A stretch of DNA of 62,000 nt, taken from NCBI GenBank assembly GCA_014529385.2, contig CM043968.1, positions 3,312,501-3,374,500 of the forward strand, written 5' to 3'. Position 1 is the first letter of the stretch, and the number at the start of each line of letters is the position of its first letter. The position numbers and the translations under genes are program-made. The notes under the pieces are model-generated. The model was given only the letters and a program-made list of their open reading frames with translations, did no database searches and was not told the DNA's origin. The DNA comes from Adiantum capillus-veneris (lineage: Eukaryota > Streptophyta > Polypodiopsida > Polypodiales > Pteridaceae). Positions 34,203 through 45,656 of this stretch are shown piece by piece.

Positions 34203-35806
34203 GTAGCCATCCCGAATGGAATATCCCGCTATTGTCTCACATCTCGTATCCGTGTGAAAATGTCTGCAAAATCTGTATCTGTGGCATACTGATCGACCAT
34301 ATCCTCGAAGCTCCTATGATGTATCGCAGAAATAGCCAGAACCAACGGCTTCGAGACAAAGCATCTGCCACCAAATTCTTTTGTCCCTGTACATGAACAA
34401 ATTGGAAGTGAAACTATGACAAGATGTTCGCCCACCACCGCATCTGCTTTTTCGACAGCTGCTTCTGTGACAAGAAGTAGCGTAAATCTGATGGTCTGTA
34501 AAGACAGTAAAATCTGCTCTGAGTAGGTAATGTCGCCACTGAGTAAGAGCAGGGATAACCACCAAAAGCTCTTTCTCATAAATCTGTGCTGTCAATTCCG
34601 GCCTTGAGAACAATCGGCTCTCACAGGCAATGACATGGCCTTCTTGCATTAAGACCGCACCCAGACTACGACCACAAGCATCAGAATATACTTCAAATGA
34701 CTTCTACAAGTCCAGCAAAGTCAAAACTGGTCCCGTAGTCAATTTCTCTTTCAATGTCTGAAAGGCAGTCACCTCTTTGGGTCCCCACGAGAAAGGGACT
34801 CCTTTCTATGTCAAGATATGCAGAGGGGAAGCAACCTCTACAAACTTTCTAATGAACCGACTGTGCTATGAACACAATCCCAAGAAGCTTCTAACTTCAT
34901 GGGCATTCTTCAAATCGGGCCAATCATGGATAGTCTCTATCTTGGCCGGGTCCATCTGCACTCCCGCTGCTGAGACAATGTGTCCCAAAAAGTATATCTC
35001 TAGTAAGAAAAATTCACTTTTCTTTGCATTAATCACTAACTTGTGATCTCGTAATGCCTGAAAGACTTGAAGCAAATGTTCTCTATGTTCTGCCTCATCC
35101 TTGAAGAAAGCAATGATGTCGTCAAAGAAAGTGCCAACATATAGTCTGTACTCTCGAAAAATCCTGTCCATCATCCGGTTAAATGTCGCAGGAGCATTAG
35201 TTAGGCCAAAAGGCATCACCAAAAACTCAAATAACCCAAAATTTATCCGAAAGGCTGTCTTGTAGACATCTCCCGGCGCGATTCAGATCTGATGATATCC
35301 GCTTTTCAAGTCGATCCTGCTAAAGCATGAGGATCCCTGTAATCGGTTAAGTATATCATTGATTCTAGGAATCGGGAATCTGTTCTTGATGGTGATTTTT
35401 TTGAGAGCTCTATAATCGATGCACATTCTTCAAGATCCGTCCTCCTTCAAAACCAACAACACTGGAGAGCAGTACGGTGAAGTACTAGGCTGGAAAAGAC
35501 CCTTTTCCAAAGGTCTTTCACTTGGTTCATAATTTCTTCGTTCTGGGCTCGGCTCACACGATAAGGTGGCCAGTTCGGTGGTGTGCTTCCAGGTATCAAA
35601 TCAATAGTATGAACTTCAGGACGAGCGGGTGGTAACTCGCCTGGCAGGCCCTCTGAGAAGCAATCGGCATGAGTGTGGAGAAAATCTTTGCGTTCTTTAT
35701 CAAGTTCAGACATATTTGTCCTATTCTCATCATTCATCTCTCTCAAGAAGATCGAGTAAACAAACAAACTAAATTTCATATTTTGAAATGGTCGAAGCCG
35801 ATACAA
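34203..35806 (-). pseudogene. G4 reverse transcriptase and RNase H
   Basis: The amino end carries HTIDLIPGSTPPNWPPYRVS (35447-35806). The palm at 34866-35222 has [18 protein letters not shown] and the catalytic GTFFDDIIAF near 35115-35135, with intact aspartates, then FFLLEIYFLGHIVS and VRSFLGL. RNase H lies at 34314-34649 (EGHVIACESRLFSRPE, YEKELLVVI, FTVFTDH). Stops and shifts break the frame near 35450, 35220, 34870 and 34310. It is closely related to G5. Confidence 0.9.
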
Positions 35807-35823
35807 TAGGGACAGACTCGCCC

Positions 35824-36267
35824 TTAAGTTTTTACATCAACTACAATGGTTCTGCCCTTCTCTGTGGTCAAAGTCGCTTTTCTAGCCCGATAGTTAACCA
35901 CGACGTTGTTCTTGCGGTACCAAGGAATTCCCAAGTGGACACCACAACCTTCCAAAGGCATTATGTAGGAGTCCTCATGCCCCAAATACCCCTGACAATG
36001 CAACCGAATTTTTCCAATGACAGGTGTAATGGCTACGTCCCTACCAGGTGCCGCTAGAACTACCTCTGCTAGTGGTCCCATCCAATCGGGTGTGATCTCG
36101 AGCCGCGCCGCCAATTCAAGTGAAATGAAGTTGGCCTTGGCTCCTCCATCAAAGACGATCAAGGCTTCTTGGTCTTTTACTTTGCCCCAAGCTCGGCAAA
36201 GTTCTGTACTCTCGTCCATCATACTGGGGTCAGTACCCACGCAATCTGGCACCAGTCCTGTTTTCAC
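35824..36267 (-). pseudogene. G4 protease
   Basis: An aspartic protease fragment with active-site stretch IVFDGGAKANFISLELA near 36140-36175 and a downstream HLGIPWYRKNN matching the usual ILG-x-PWL region. The usual D-T/S-G is DGGA here, so activity is doubtful. It lies between the zinc knuckle of gag and RT, as expected for gypsy order. Confidence 0.85.
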
Positions 36268-37860
36268 ATTGCCTTTTCATCCACATTCCTCAGCTGCTCT
36301 CGAACTCTCAGGCCTTTCATCGTCCTTGTCGTTCTATTGTTTCGGTGCCTTTTTAGGCACTTCGCGGAGATATGCCCAGTTTCCCCGCATCCAAAGCACT
36401 TCCCCTCCTTGATGTAGAGAGCTCTCTCTTGAGGAGTGACTTTGGGTCGTACATCCTTTTCTTTCTTTTTTGGGTTACTCTTCATCTTTCTACTTTCATT
36501 TTTTTAAGTCTGTTCGGTCCTTTGCATCATGATTTTATTTGTGGGGTAGGTCAAACTGCCTTAGTGAATGGCAAAACCCCATTTCGCATGACTGATTAGC
36601 TCTTGAATGGAAGCTGACTTTTGTTCTAAGCAATGATCTCGGATCTCTATAGGAAGACCCAAGGTAAACTGCTCAATCTGTTCTCTGAACGAAATCTTCT
36701 TAAATGAAGAGGCGGGTAGAAAAGAGCTCCAGAATCTCTCGCAATAAGCGTCACTGTATCCTTCTTGGTCATCCGAAGATGGTTCCAAGCAGTTCGTATG
36801 TCACGTTCATACTCTCGAGTCAGCCAAGAAGAAATAAAAAGCCTTTTGAATTTCAGCCATTTATATGGCGCTGTCTTGTTTAATAGAAGCGTGGACCACC
36901 AAGTTCGAGCATTTCCCTTAAAGTAAGAGGCAGCCCTCTGAATCTTGGAGTGCTCTGAGTAACGCTCTCCTGAGAAAGCTATGTCAAACTGCTGTATAAA
37001 AGACAAAGCCTTCAAAACATCTCTACAACCAAAAAATGTGTCAAATTTAAGTGACTGTCCACCTTCCTTAAACTCTCGGACTTTCTTGCTTTTATCTTCC
37101 AGAAAGTCATACTGGTTGGCTTTATAAAAATTCTTCTTCTTTGAATAAAAGCTTCTGTCGTCAAAGTCCGAATTATCTGAAGATGAGTCCTCTGTAGAAC
37201 TGTCAACCACGGAGCGAGATTTAGGCTTCTTTGCCTTTTTCTTTCCCTTTTCGAAGCTTTACTTTTTGCTTCGCTTTTTGCCTTTTCTGTCTTCTTCGCT
37301 CGAGTCAGAGCAGCTAGAAGAACTGTCAGAAGAAGAAGAAGAAGAAGAAGAAGAACTGGGTACTCCTTCAAGTCGAACACAATTCTTCTATTTTCTTGCC
37401 AAAACAAATGTAGACTGACGACCCAAATAACCGGGGAAGTCGACGCCTTTCTTCTGTTTTTTGTCGTGCTTTTCTCCTTTGTTCTGCACGTCAAAAAGCT
37501 GAGCAATTTCTGCATCAACCACCTCTTCTAATTCTTGCTCTGTATACATCCTTGGAGTAAGAGGTTTCTTCAGGGCCGGTTTGAGGGGTGGTTCTGTGGT
37601 CTGCCACCACTGTGAGTGCACCTTGTCGAAGGAGGTCTAGCTCATAAATTTTGCAAATTTCGGATCCTTCGCAACATTTAGCATCATCTTTGTTGCATCG
37701 CCGATCAATCGTCGACGCTCCATCTCTTCGATCTCGACCTGAGTAGGCCGAGGCAGGCCGTACTCCTTGCATGAATCTTCGTTGTGATCGCTTCTGGCAT
37801 CTCCGGATGCAAAGGAAGTTGATTGATCTTTGTTTGAAGCGATAAGTGCCGCGTAGAAAG
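36264..37860 (-). pseudogene. G4 gag
   Basis: Gag reads through a serine run encoded by (GAA)n on + (37329-37354) and a gag core (FFGCRDVLKALSFIQQFD, SYFKGNARTWW, KWLKFKRLFISSW, 36647-37210). It ends in a zinc knuckle CFGCGETGHISAKC near 36370-36415. The segments at 37621-37388 and 37210-36647 share one frame, interrupted by a stop at 37388-37390. The true start upstream is not fixed. Confidence 0.8.
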
Positions 37861-37893
37861 GATTGGATTACCCGTAGAAGAGAAATCGGCCGT

Positions 37894-37905
37894 GCTCTAA
37901 TACCA
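37894..37905 (-). other. G4 primer-binding site (initiator Met)
   Basis: TGGTATTAGAGC on the - strand, one base after the LTR end, differs by one base from the usual initiator-Met site TGGTATCAGAGC. Confidence 0.8.
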
Positions 37906-37906
37906 C

Positions 37907-38427
37907 TGTAACAGACTTGCATACTACAAGTCGAGATTCTACCGCGACAGTATTGGCCCCAAAGACTGGCGCCCCTTCCAGTATTTCTTTTTGTATTAAT
38001 CTGTTGCAAAAAGTACAAGCGAGTGGGAGGCTCTCACTCTCAGACTCTGCGTCCAAATGCTCTGAGAAGTGCGAAGCCTGCCCTCTTATTTAAAGGTTTA
38101 CAAGGAATGCCAAAAGCAAAGCCCAAAAGCTTCAAAATTAAAAGCTCTCTCTCTCTCACAAGCTCTCTCTTGAGACAAAAGCTCTCTCTCTCTCTCTCAA
38201 ATTGCGTAGCCAAAAGCTTTTCCAAGCTGTTGTAAAAACTGTCGCAATAAGCGAACGTCCGTATAGCATGCGAAGTGTCAGTCAATCCCGCAGAATACGC
38301 CACTTTTTACGGGCCTTTCCGTACACTGCAGCCACATCATCAATTCTGTCGGGGACTGTCCATGATTGAAGGAGTGTGTGTGTGTGTACTGGACAGCCAG
38401 CAGCCACGTCACTAGTTTGTGACATCA
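37907..38427 (-). repeat. G4 5' LTR
   Basis: It is about 521 bp, starting TGATGTCACAAAC (38427) and ending ...CTGTTACA (37907). A TATA-like CCTTTAAATAAG lies at 38086-38097 (- strand). It includes an (AG)n stretch (38145-38200) and a (GT)n run (38374-38389 on +). Outside it, G5 sequence starts at once, so G4 sits inside or beside G5. Confidence 0.75.
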
Positions 38428-40348
38428 AGTCACGTCTATGTCTATCTGCTACCTTCTTGTGCCGTGCTTGAGACTTCTCTAGAGTTTGGAAAACCTTTGC
38501 AAAAGTGATATCCAAATCCCTGGTATACTAATAGGCTTCAAAAATCTTGTCCTTGGTGCTTAGAAAGGGAGGGATCTTCTTAGCACCTTCGATTACCTCA
38601 AATGGCGCCTTCCCCGTCGAAGAGTGAACCATGTTATTGTAGGCAAATTCCACCAAAGGAAAATATTTTTTCAATTGAGTCTTCTAATCAAAGATGTAAG
38701 GCTTCAATAAATCCAAAACCGTTGAATTGGCTATCTCAGATTGCCCATCTGTTTGCGGGTGGAACGATGATGAGAACTGGAACCGCGTACCAATGTTCTC
38801 CCAAATTTCCCTCCAAAACAAACTGGTGAATCGGAGATCTCTGTCCGACACTATCGTCCGAGGCATGCCATGTAAGCGAAAAATTTGAGCAATGAACAGT
38901 CTCGCTAAATGATCAGGTCTGACCGTTTTCTTTACTAGAATAAAGTGAGCTTGCTTGCTGAATCTGTCTATGATTGTCCAGATGCCATCGTAGCAATGCT
39001 TTCCCAGGGGCGTTCAGAATGGATAAAGGTTGTAGTAGTCTATGTGCCTTATGCCTGTCAAACTTAACCTTTTGGCATACTAAACAATTGCGAACAAAGT
39101 CATCCACATCCTTTTTGAGTCTCGGCCAATAGAAGTAACGCTCCACACCCTCTAAAGTGGTATCTATACCGCGGTGACACGTAAAAGGTGAACAATGGCA
39201 CTCTGTCAAGACCTTTTCCCTCGAAGGTTGTGTAACGCACATCATCATTTTTCGCATCAAATAGCTATCGCGTACGAAATAACCAAAAACTCTCCCCATT
39301 CTGTATCCGAGTAAAAATGTCAGTAAAGTCGGAATCTGTGGCGTACTGATCAACCATATCCTCGAAGCTTCTGTGATGAATCACGAAAATAGCCAAAACC
39401 AAGGGCTTCCGAGACAATGCATCTGCCACTAAATTCTTTTGTCCCTGAACATGGACAATCTGGAAGTGAAACTATGACAGGATGTTAGCCCATCGCATCT
39501 GCTTTTCTCAAAGCTGCTTCTGTGACAAGAAGTAGCGTAAGCTCTGATGATCCGTAAAGACTGTAAAATCAGCTCCGAGTAAATAGTGTTGCCACTGTGT
39601 AAGAGCATGGATCACTGCCAATAGCTCTTTCTCATATATCTGTGCTACCGATTCTGGCCGTGAAAACATCCTGCTTTCATAAGCAATGACATGGCCTTCT
39701 TGCATCAAAACTGCTCCCAGACTACGACCACAAGCATCACAAAAAACTTCGAATGGCTTTGCATGTCTGGCAAAACCAACACTAGTCCGGTAATCAATTT
39801 TTCTTTGAGCGTCTGAAAAGCAGTCACCTCTATCGGTCCCCACGTGAAAGGGACTCCTTTTTGAGTCAGTAAATGCAAAGGTGAAGCTATCTTTGCAAAC
39901 TTCCAAATGAACCGCCGATAATAAGAGTACAAACCCAAAAAGCTTCGAACTTCATGAACATTCTTGAGGTCAGGCCAATCGCAGATAGTTTCGATTTTGG
40001 TTGGGGTCCATCTGCACTCCTTCTGCTGAGTCAATGTGCCCCAAGAAATGTATCTCTGGTAAGAAAAACTCACTCTTTTTGGCATTGATAACCAATTTAT
40101 GCTTTCGCAATGCCTGAAAGATCTATAGCAGATAATGTCTGTGCTCTACATCATTCTTGGAGAAAACAATAATGTCGTCAAAGAAAGTGCCCCAAAAGAT
40201 CGATACTCTCGGAAAATCCTATCCATCATTCAATTAAATGTTGCTGGAGCATTTGTGAGTCCAAAAGGAATCACCAAAAATTCATATAAACCAAAAGTTG
40301 TCCGAAAAGCTGTCTTGTAGACATCTCCCCGAGTGATTCGGATCTGAT
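38428..40348 (-). pseudogene. G5 pol fragment (RT, RNase H, integrase)
   Basis: A close relative of G4 on the same strand. From right to left: RT palm with catalytic FFDD near 40171-40191; SFLGLYSYYRRFIWKFAKIA near 39900-39960; RNase H (EGHVIAYESRMFSRPES, FTVFTDHQSLRYFL, 39508-39720); integrase zinc domain and core (RGIDTTLEGVERYFYWPRLK, CLVCQKVKF, DLRFTSLFWREIW, 38684-39353). It is cut inside the integrase at about 38428 by the G4 LTR and inside RT at 40348 by the copia-type LTR. Multiple shifts are present. Confidence 0.88.
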
Positions 40349-40754
40349 TGTTAGACTTACACCACTCTGTTGCTTCACAGGTCTAGGGCATGCATGTATG
40401 GCTAGTGTACCTCCGGGCTGGCCACACTTTGCATACGCATACAGACTGCATTGTCCGGCCGTCCACTTCTGGGCCGGCCGCCCACTTTGTCCGAAAGCCC
40501 TCATATATTTCATTTTTCTGTTGGGTCGTGGGGATTTTTATCAAGCCTTGCCCTACCTCCCCTTGGGCACCTATTTATGGAGCCAAGGACTTCCACATCT
40601 CATCACATAGAGATCATCTGATGTATTGATGGAATCTTCTGATCATAGTAGTCTTGGGGGGCTGATCGCCTCCTCTTCCCCACATTTAGCGTTTGTGTTT
40701 CTGTCTCTCTCTCCCCTCTCCTCTCTCACGCTTCCGCTCACGCGCACTCTCACA
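40349..40754 (+). repeat. Copia-type LTR with primer site
   Basis: A 406-bp stretch begins TGTTAGACTTACACC and ends ...CACTCTCACA, followed at once by TGGTATCAACAAC (40755-40767), a Met-type primer site common in copia elements. A TATA-like CTATTTATGG is at 40571-40580. Only about 40 bp of internal sequence remain before the truncated G6 LTR at 40796; no copia coding is seen. Confidence 0.7.
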
Positions 40755-40795
40755 TGGTATCAACAACTTTAGGCTCTCGATGATCCAAGGCCCAT

Positions 40796-41663
40796 TTTTC
40801 ACTTATTAATTTAAGTGACTTCCCAACAAAAGTAGGTAGGGCAATTTGGGTAAGAAAATATATAAGCAAACCAAAGCTAGCACTCTTTGGCAGATGAGCA
40901 AGGAGCACAACAAGCCTTTGGCAGCAGGTACTCCCCTCTCTCAGCAAGAACCCCTCAAGCACCCCATCAGCCCTATCGTTTAGCTCATCGCCAGCCCCCT
41001 TCCTGCTTGGCGTTTTCAGCAAAAGCCTCTCGACCGCCACATTCCCCCAACACATAGCGTTTTTCACCATCGCTACAGGCTGCATTTACCAGCGTTTTCA
41101 GCCTTCATTCGCAGCAGACCAATCAGCGTTTTCAGCATCAAGTACAGCAGCGTTTTCGGCCATAAACATCTGTAGACATCAGCGTTTTGACAAACCATTT
41201 CAGCCTCCCAAAAACGCAGCCAAATCTGCGTTTTTCAGCAGTCCAACTCAGCCCAAAAATTCAGCAGATAGCGTTTTGTGGACAGCAGTTAGAAGGTTGC
41301 AGATTTCAGCCCTTAGGTCATTGTCGCCATCCCCGTCGTCATCACCGACATAGCCCCAAGTTGCATCAGTTTCCATGCATCATCATTGTACCCGTTTGTG
41401 CAATCAATAGTAGACCACTCTCGCCGACGAGAGTGGGGCCTTCGGAGGAGGGTTTTATACTGTCTCTGGTGTCGTATCTCTCTTCTCTCTATCTCTCAGT
41501 CTCATACACTTGCACGCACAGTGTCCACTCACTTTGTTCGTGATCATAGCACTCTCCATTAAGAATGGAAGGCTCTCCCTTCCATAAGAACTAAAAGGAA
41601 CCTTGAGCAAATATGGATCACTCATCTTGAGAAAGTATGACATTCATTCCGCTGCACCTTACA
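40796..41663 (+). repeat. G6 5' LTR (5'-truncated)
   Basis: It matches 46762-47630 with about 29 differences over about 870 bp by hand count (about 3.3%). The first 260 bp of the LTR (present at 46503-46761) are missing. It has a TATATAAG at 40859-40866 and a run of AGCGTTTTCAGC-like words (41075-41280). It ends CACCTTACA, followed by the MITE and then the primer site. Confidence 0.9.
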
Positions 41664-41664
41664 T

Positions 41665-41838
41665 CATAGTTACCCGGAACGGGAAATCGGAACGGGGAAC
41701 CGGGAACGGCAACATGCATGAAATGCCATTCCCTGTTTCAGATACTCACGTTTGAAACACGGAACAGGGATTCGGAACGGAAAATTGTGATGGGAACGGG
41801 AAACGGGGACCTGAAAATGGCCATTCCCTGTTACTATG
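41665..41838. mobile_element. hAT-type MITE, 174 bp
   Basis: It begins CATAGTTAC and ends GTTACTATG, with perfect 8-bp duplications CCTTACAT on both sides (41657-41664 and 41839-41846). The inside is full of CGGAACGGG/CCCGTTCC words like the ends of the large hAT (3760-3950, 8231-8314). It was probably mobilised by that family. It sits exactly between the G6 LTR end and its primer site. Confidence 0.92.
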
Positions 41839-41846
41839 CCTTACAT

Positions 41847-41858
41847 TGGTATCAGAGC
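41847..41858 (+). other. G6 primer-binding site (initiator Met)
   Basis: TGGTATCAGAGC is the standard initiator-Met site of gypsy elements. It would be one base from the LTR end if the MITE and one target copy were absent. Confidence 0.9.
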
Positions 41859-42260
41859 TTTGGCAGTGTTCTGTATCACTCAAGAAAAGAACCACAAGCA
41901 TCACAAGAATTTTTTTTGCTTGTTGCGGCCGCACGAACCCAAGTTCGCTTGGGCTGTCGATTCCTAATCGTGTTTTTGAAGAGTGACAAGAATCCCAGGA
42001 AAGAAGGGCTTGTCCAGCCTCCCCTTGTGTCTCTTTTCACTCATTGAGAGCGGACCGTGCACTTAGCGGCCGGTCAATCGACGTGAGGTGTGAAAAAGCA
42101 ACCTTGGTGTGAGCGCAAGGCCGCAAAGGGGTGCGCCCGCGGAAAGGAGTAGAACTCGGGTGAAGAGAAGATCCTTCTCAAACACGGTTTGCAAGCGAAA
42201 GAAAACCTCAAGACCCCCAAGAACCCAAGTTCCTCGTGGACTTAAGAACCAAAGATCATA

Positions 42261-43610
42261 GTGCATGGTCGTCTCGCGAAGCGGAATGGATACTTCGCTA
42301 CAGGTGATGAGCATGAGAGAGGCGACGAAGAATTTTCCCCACCAGGAGATTTTTTCGACCCTCCCCCTTCGCCATCTACGCCACCAAGTGTACCAAACCC
42401 TATGGAGGCAATGGTCAAGCAGATGTTAAACATGATGGCCAAACAAGAAGCAAATCACCTTGCTTTAGAACGCAAACGCGACGAACGAAAAGAAAGATTA
42501 GAACAAAGAAAGGAGGAAGCGGCAGTACGAAGCGCGGCCTTGGAGGCTGATCGTGCAGCTCAAAGCGCGCCCTTGGAGGCCGAGCGTGCAACTCAAAGAG
42601 TGGCCTTGCAAGCCGAGCGTGAAGCTCAAAGAGTGGCCTTGGAGATCGAGCATGAGGCTCAACGAGATCTACGCACTCAAGAATTGATTCGACAAGTACT
42701 TGCCTCGAAGTCCGAACCAGCCAAAGATCGTGGGAGTTCATCAAGTGGCGCAAGCCACAATGCAGATTCCAACCATCCAGTCACAGAGAAGTTGACTTTC
42801 AGTAAGTATGATGGTAAGATGGATGCTACGATTATTCATTCTTGGTTGCATCAATTTAATGCTTATTTTGCGACAACTAAGAAGACAGGAAATAGCAAGG
42901 TTTTGACGGCAGCTATGTACCTTGCCAGTGATGCCATCAATTGGTACCACGAATGGCAAGAGGCACAGTTAGCTGTGCACCTAGAGGAAGCCGATGAATT
43001 CACGCCCCTTCCCTTTAATTAAGCTGATTTCCAAGACAAGCTCAAGGCGCGGTTTATGCCACCTCAGTACCTCGCACGATTGAAGGAAGATTGGCCCAAT
43101 CTCAAGCAACATGGTATGCAAGTCATGTCTTTTTCTAACCGTGTTTTGCAGCTCGGCACTCAATTACGCAAATCGGATGATGAGCGCAAAGAGGCTTTCC
43201 TCTTTGGGTTAGACGAATACATAAAGTTTGATGTAGAAGTCTTTGACCCTGCGGATCTCAACAAGGCCGTAGCGATTGCTCTCTCCCAAGAGATGAAGCA
43301 CAACAAGGGAAAGCCTAAGGAGAACAAGACTTCTCAAGGGCCCTCTCAAAATTCTCCGACCACGCAGAATGGTAAGAACGGTAAGAATGGTAAGAATGGT
43401 AATTCTTCTAGCCCTTCTTCCTCTAATTCCTCGGAAAAAAACTCTAACAATGAATCTAAGGGTAAAGCTAAAGCACCTGCAAAACCTAAGCTAACCCCAG
43501 ATGAAAAAGCTGCACAAGGAATTGTAGGAGGATACATCACGGCTGAAGAACAAGTGATTTATGCTAAAGAAGGTAGATGTTTTCAATGTCACGTCAAGGG
43601 TCAAATAAGA
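42261..43610 (+). pseudogene. G6 gag
   Basis: After a leader of 400 bp, an open frame begins near 42261 (MHGRLAKRNGYF). It has an acidic/proline part, then a long coiled coil with four to five repeats of about 12 residues (ALEADRAAQSAP, PLEAERATQRVA; 42530-42665), then a gag core (FSKYDGKMDATIIHSWLHQF, DAINWYHEW). A single TAA at 43020-43022 interrupts; the frame continues (ADFQDKLKARF...MPPQYL). NGKNGKNG repeats follow near 43370-43400. A zinc knuckle, CFQC...GQI, is broken by a shift near 43595. Confidence 0.88.
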
Positions 43611-44374
43611 AGACATGTACTAAGACAGTCCCATCTAAAGAACAAAAGACACCCACAGCAACCACAAGCACTATCACAAACCAACCTACATCTTCTCCTA
43701 ACTCTGACACACACATTGATGAGTTCCTCATAAAGTGTTATGGTCATGTAAAGGGTCAGCGTTTTATCATATTGTTTGATCCAGGCAGTATGCATGAAAT
43801 GATTAGTCCCCCTCTTGTTGAGAGGGTCCGCCTAGAGGTTAGTCAGAAATCTCCTCTTGAGGTTTCTCATTTCGCTCCTGGTATGGACTCTCTCATCACG
43901 AAGGAGTGCCTTGATGTGATGTTTACCAATCAACAAGCTTCTTTCAATAGGAAATTTCTTGTGTCTCCTCTCTCAGGATGTGATATGATTTTGGGCATAA
44001 GATGGTTTTGTGAACTCAACCCTCTCATTGATTGGGAGGCTAACACTCTCACTTTACATGCCAAAATTGATTCCCCCCTCATCATTCGTGCTGAGGAGGG
44101 CTTGCATTCTTTGCCTCTTATCTCTCATGTGCAGATAAAGCGTGAATTACGACGAGGAGCACAAGCGGCATTCATCTATGCTGCTCCAGTTTCCCAGAGC
44201 ATTCAGGCTCCAGCTAAGTATTCAGAGTTGTTTACGAAGTTTAAACATCTCTTTTTGCAGGATGATCTTCCACCTCGTCTCCCACCTGAGCGGCCGAAGG
44301 ACCATCGCATCGAGCTTATGGAGGGAGCACAGCCTGTCAGTAAGGCTCGAACAAGACACAGGAGGAAGAGTTAA
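43577..44374 (+). pseudogene. G6 protease and linker
   Basis: The frame covers the end of the knuckle (KKTCTK) and a retropepsin-like domain: FIILFDPGSMHEMIS near 43765-43805 and SGCDMILGIRWFCELN near 43975-44020. The catalytic triad is D-P-G-S instead of D-S/T-G. It continues to the RT start ([17 protein letters not shown]) and shifts frame near 44360. Confidence 0.85.
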
Positions 44375-44391
44375 AGCGACAACTCACGGAG

Positions 44392-45411
44392 TTGGTGGCT
44401 AGAGGATTCATACGTCCTAGTGTAAGTCCTTTTGTTGCTCCTATTTTGTTTGTTTGCAAGAAAGATGGTTCATCTCGTTTGTGTGTTGATTACAGGGCAT
44501 TAAACAAGATGACCGTCAAGAACAAGTTTCCGATGCCTCGCATTGAGTATATCCTCGATAGGCTCAATGTGGCAAAGGTTTTTAGCAAGGTCGATCTCAA
44601 AAGTGGATACCATCAGGTACGGGTATTCAAAGGCGACATTTTCAAAACCGCCTTTCGCACCAAGCGAGGGCAATGGGAGTATATTGTTATGCCTTTTGGA
44701 TTGACAGGTGCTGTGGGTACATTCAATCGTCTCATGATAGGTCGTTTCGGCGATATGGTCGGTGTATGTGTGTTCATCTTTTTAGATAATATTCTCATTT
44801 TTTCTGCATCGTGGGAACAACATGAAAGAGATGTTGAAAGGGTACTAACTCGTTTGGATGAGTGTCAGTTGTACATTGCAGCTAAGAAGTCTGAATTTTT
44901 TCTTATTGAAGTCACTTATCTAGGTTATATCATTTCTGTAGAAGGCGTCAAGCTAGATCCCGCGAAGGTGGAACAGGTTCGTACTTGGGATTTGCCCAAA
45001 ACTGCATATGATATGCGTTCTTTTCTTGGTTTATGTCAAGCATATAGTTCGCACATAGAGAATTTTGCACGCATTGCTACACCTATGACTAATGTTTTCA
45101 AAGGGGTAAAGACTCGCCGTCAACGCGTAGACTTGCACGAGGCAGCTATTGAGGCTTTCGCAGCTCTCAAGGTTGCGGTGACAGAAGCACCGTGTCTTAT
45201 CCTTGCCTCTTGGGATGATCCCTTTGAGGTATGGACGGATGCGAGCAATGTCGCCATAGGCGCTGTGCTTCAGCAGCATGGTCGTCCAGTAGCTTTCCTT
45301 AGCCGGAAGCTCAATAGTGCGGAAAAGAATTATTCACTTTATGATAAAGAACTTTTGTCTGTCATTCACTCTCTTAAGCATTGGAAGCATTTTCTGTATG
45401 GTAGAGAAAAG
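44392..45411 (+). pseudogene. G6 reverse transcriptase and RNase H start
   Basis: An almost uninterrupted frame: [51 protein letters not shown]. The catalytic block reads [10 protein letters not shown] near 44775-44805, with D-N instead of D-D, a change expected to destroy polymerase activity. RNase H begins [18 protein letters not shown] and [20 protein letters not shown]. It stops after LYGREK at 45411, where inverted integrase sequence starts. Confidence 0.9.
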
Positions 45412-45656
45412 CCGATGAAAAATTCAACTTAGTTCCAAAATTTTCAAAGAGTGCGCGCCAAAAATTGAACGTGAACTTAACATCCCTATTTGAAACAATT
45501 GACTTTGGCAAACCACAGAGGGGGTACCAATGCTTAATGAACAACCGTGCTACATCTTGTGCAGTAACTGTGGCTTTACAAGGAATCAACATGCAAAATT
45601 TGCTGAAACGATCAACTATCGTTAAACATTGAGTGTTCCTTGAATGCAAACTTGGT
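45412..45656 (-). pseudogene. G6 integrase core, locally inverted
   Basis: On the - strand it reads as the integrase core: [68 protein letters not shown]. It is opposite to the rest of G6. It lies between two 29-bp near-identical direct repeats (45383-45411 and 45657-45685, GGAAGCATTTT...GAGAAAAG). The end of this core is the part that should precede SECQTE on + at about 45697. Confidence 0.85.

Noticed and set aside
36569-38018. Alternative frames over G4 gag
   Set aside because: Shadow frames of gag; the gag core, serine run and zinc knuckle fix the real frame.
37868-38303. Open frames of 60-90 codons on - near the G4 LTR
   Set aside because: They cover LTR and primer site of G4; no conserved protein signal.
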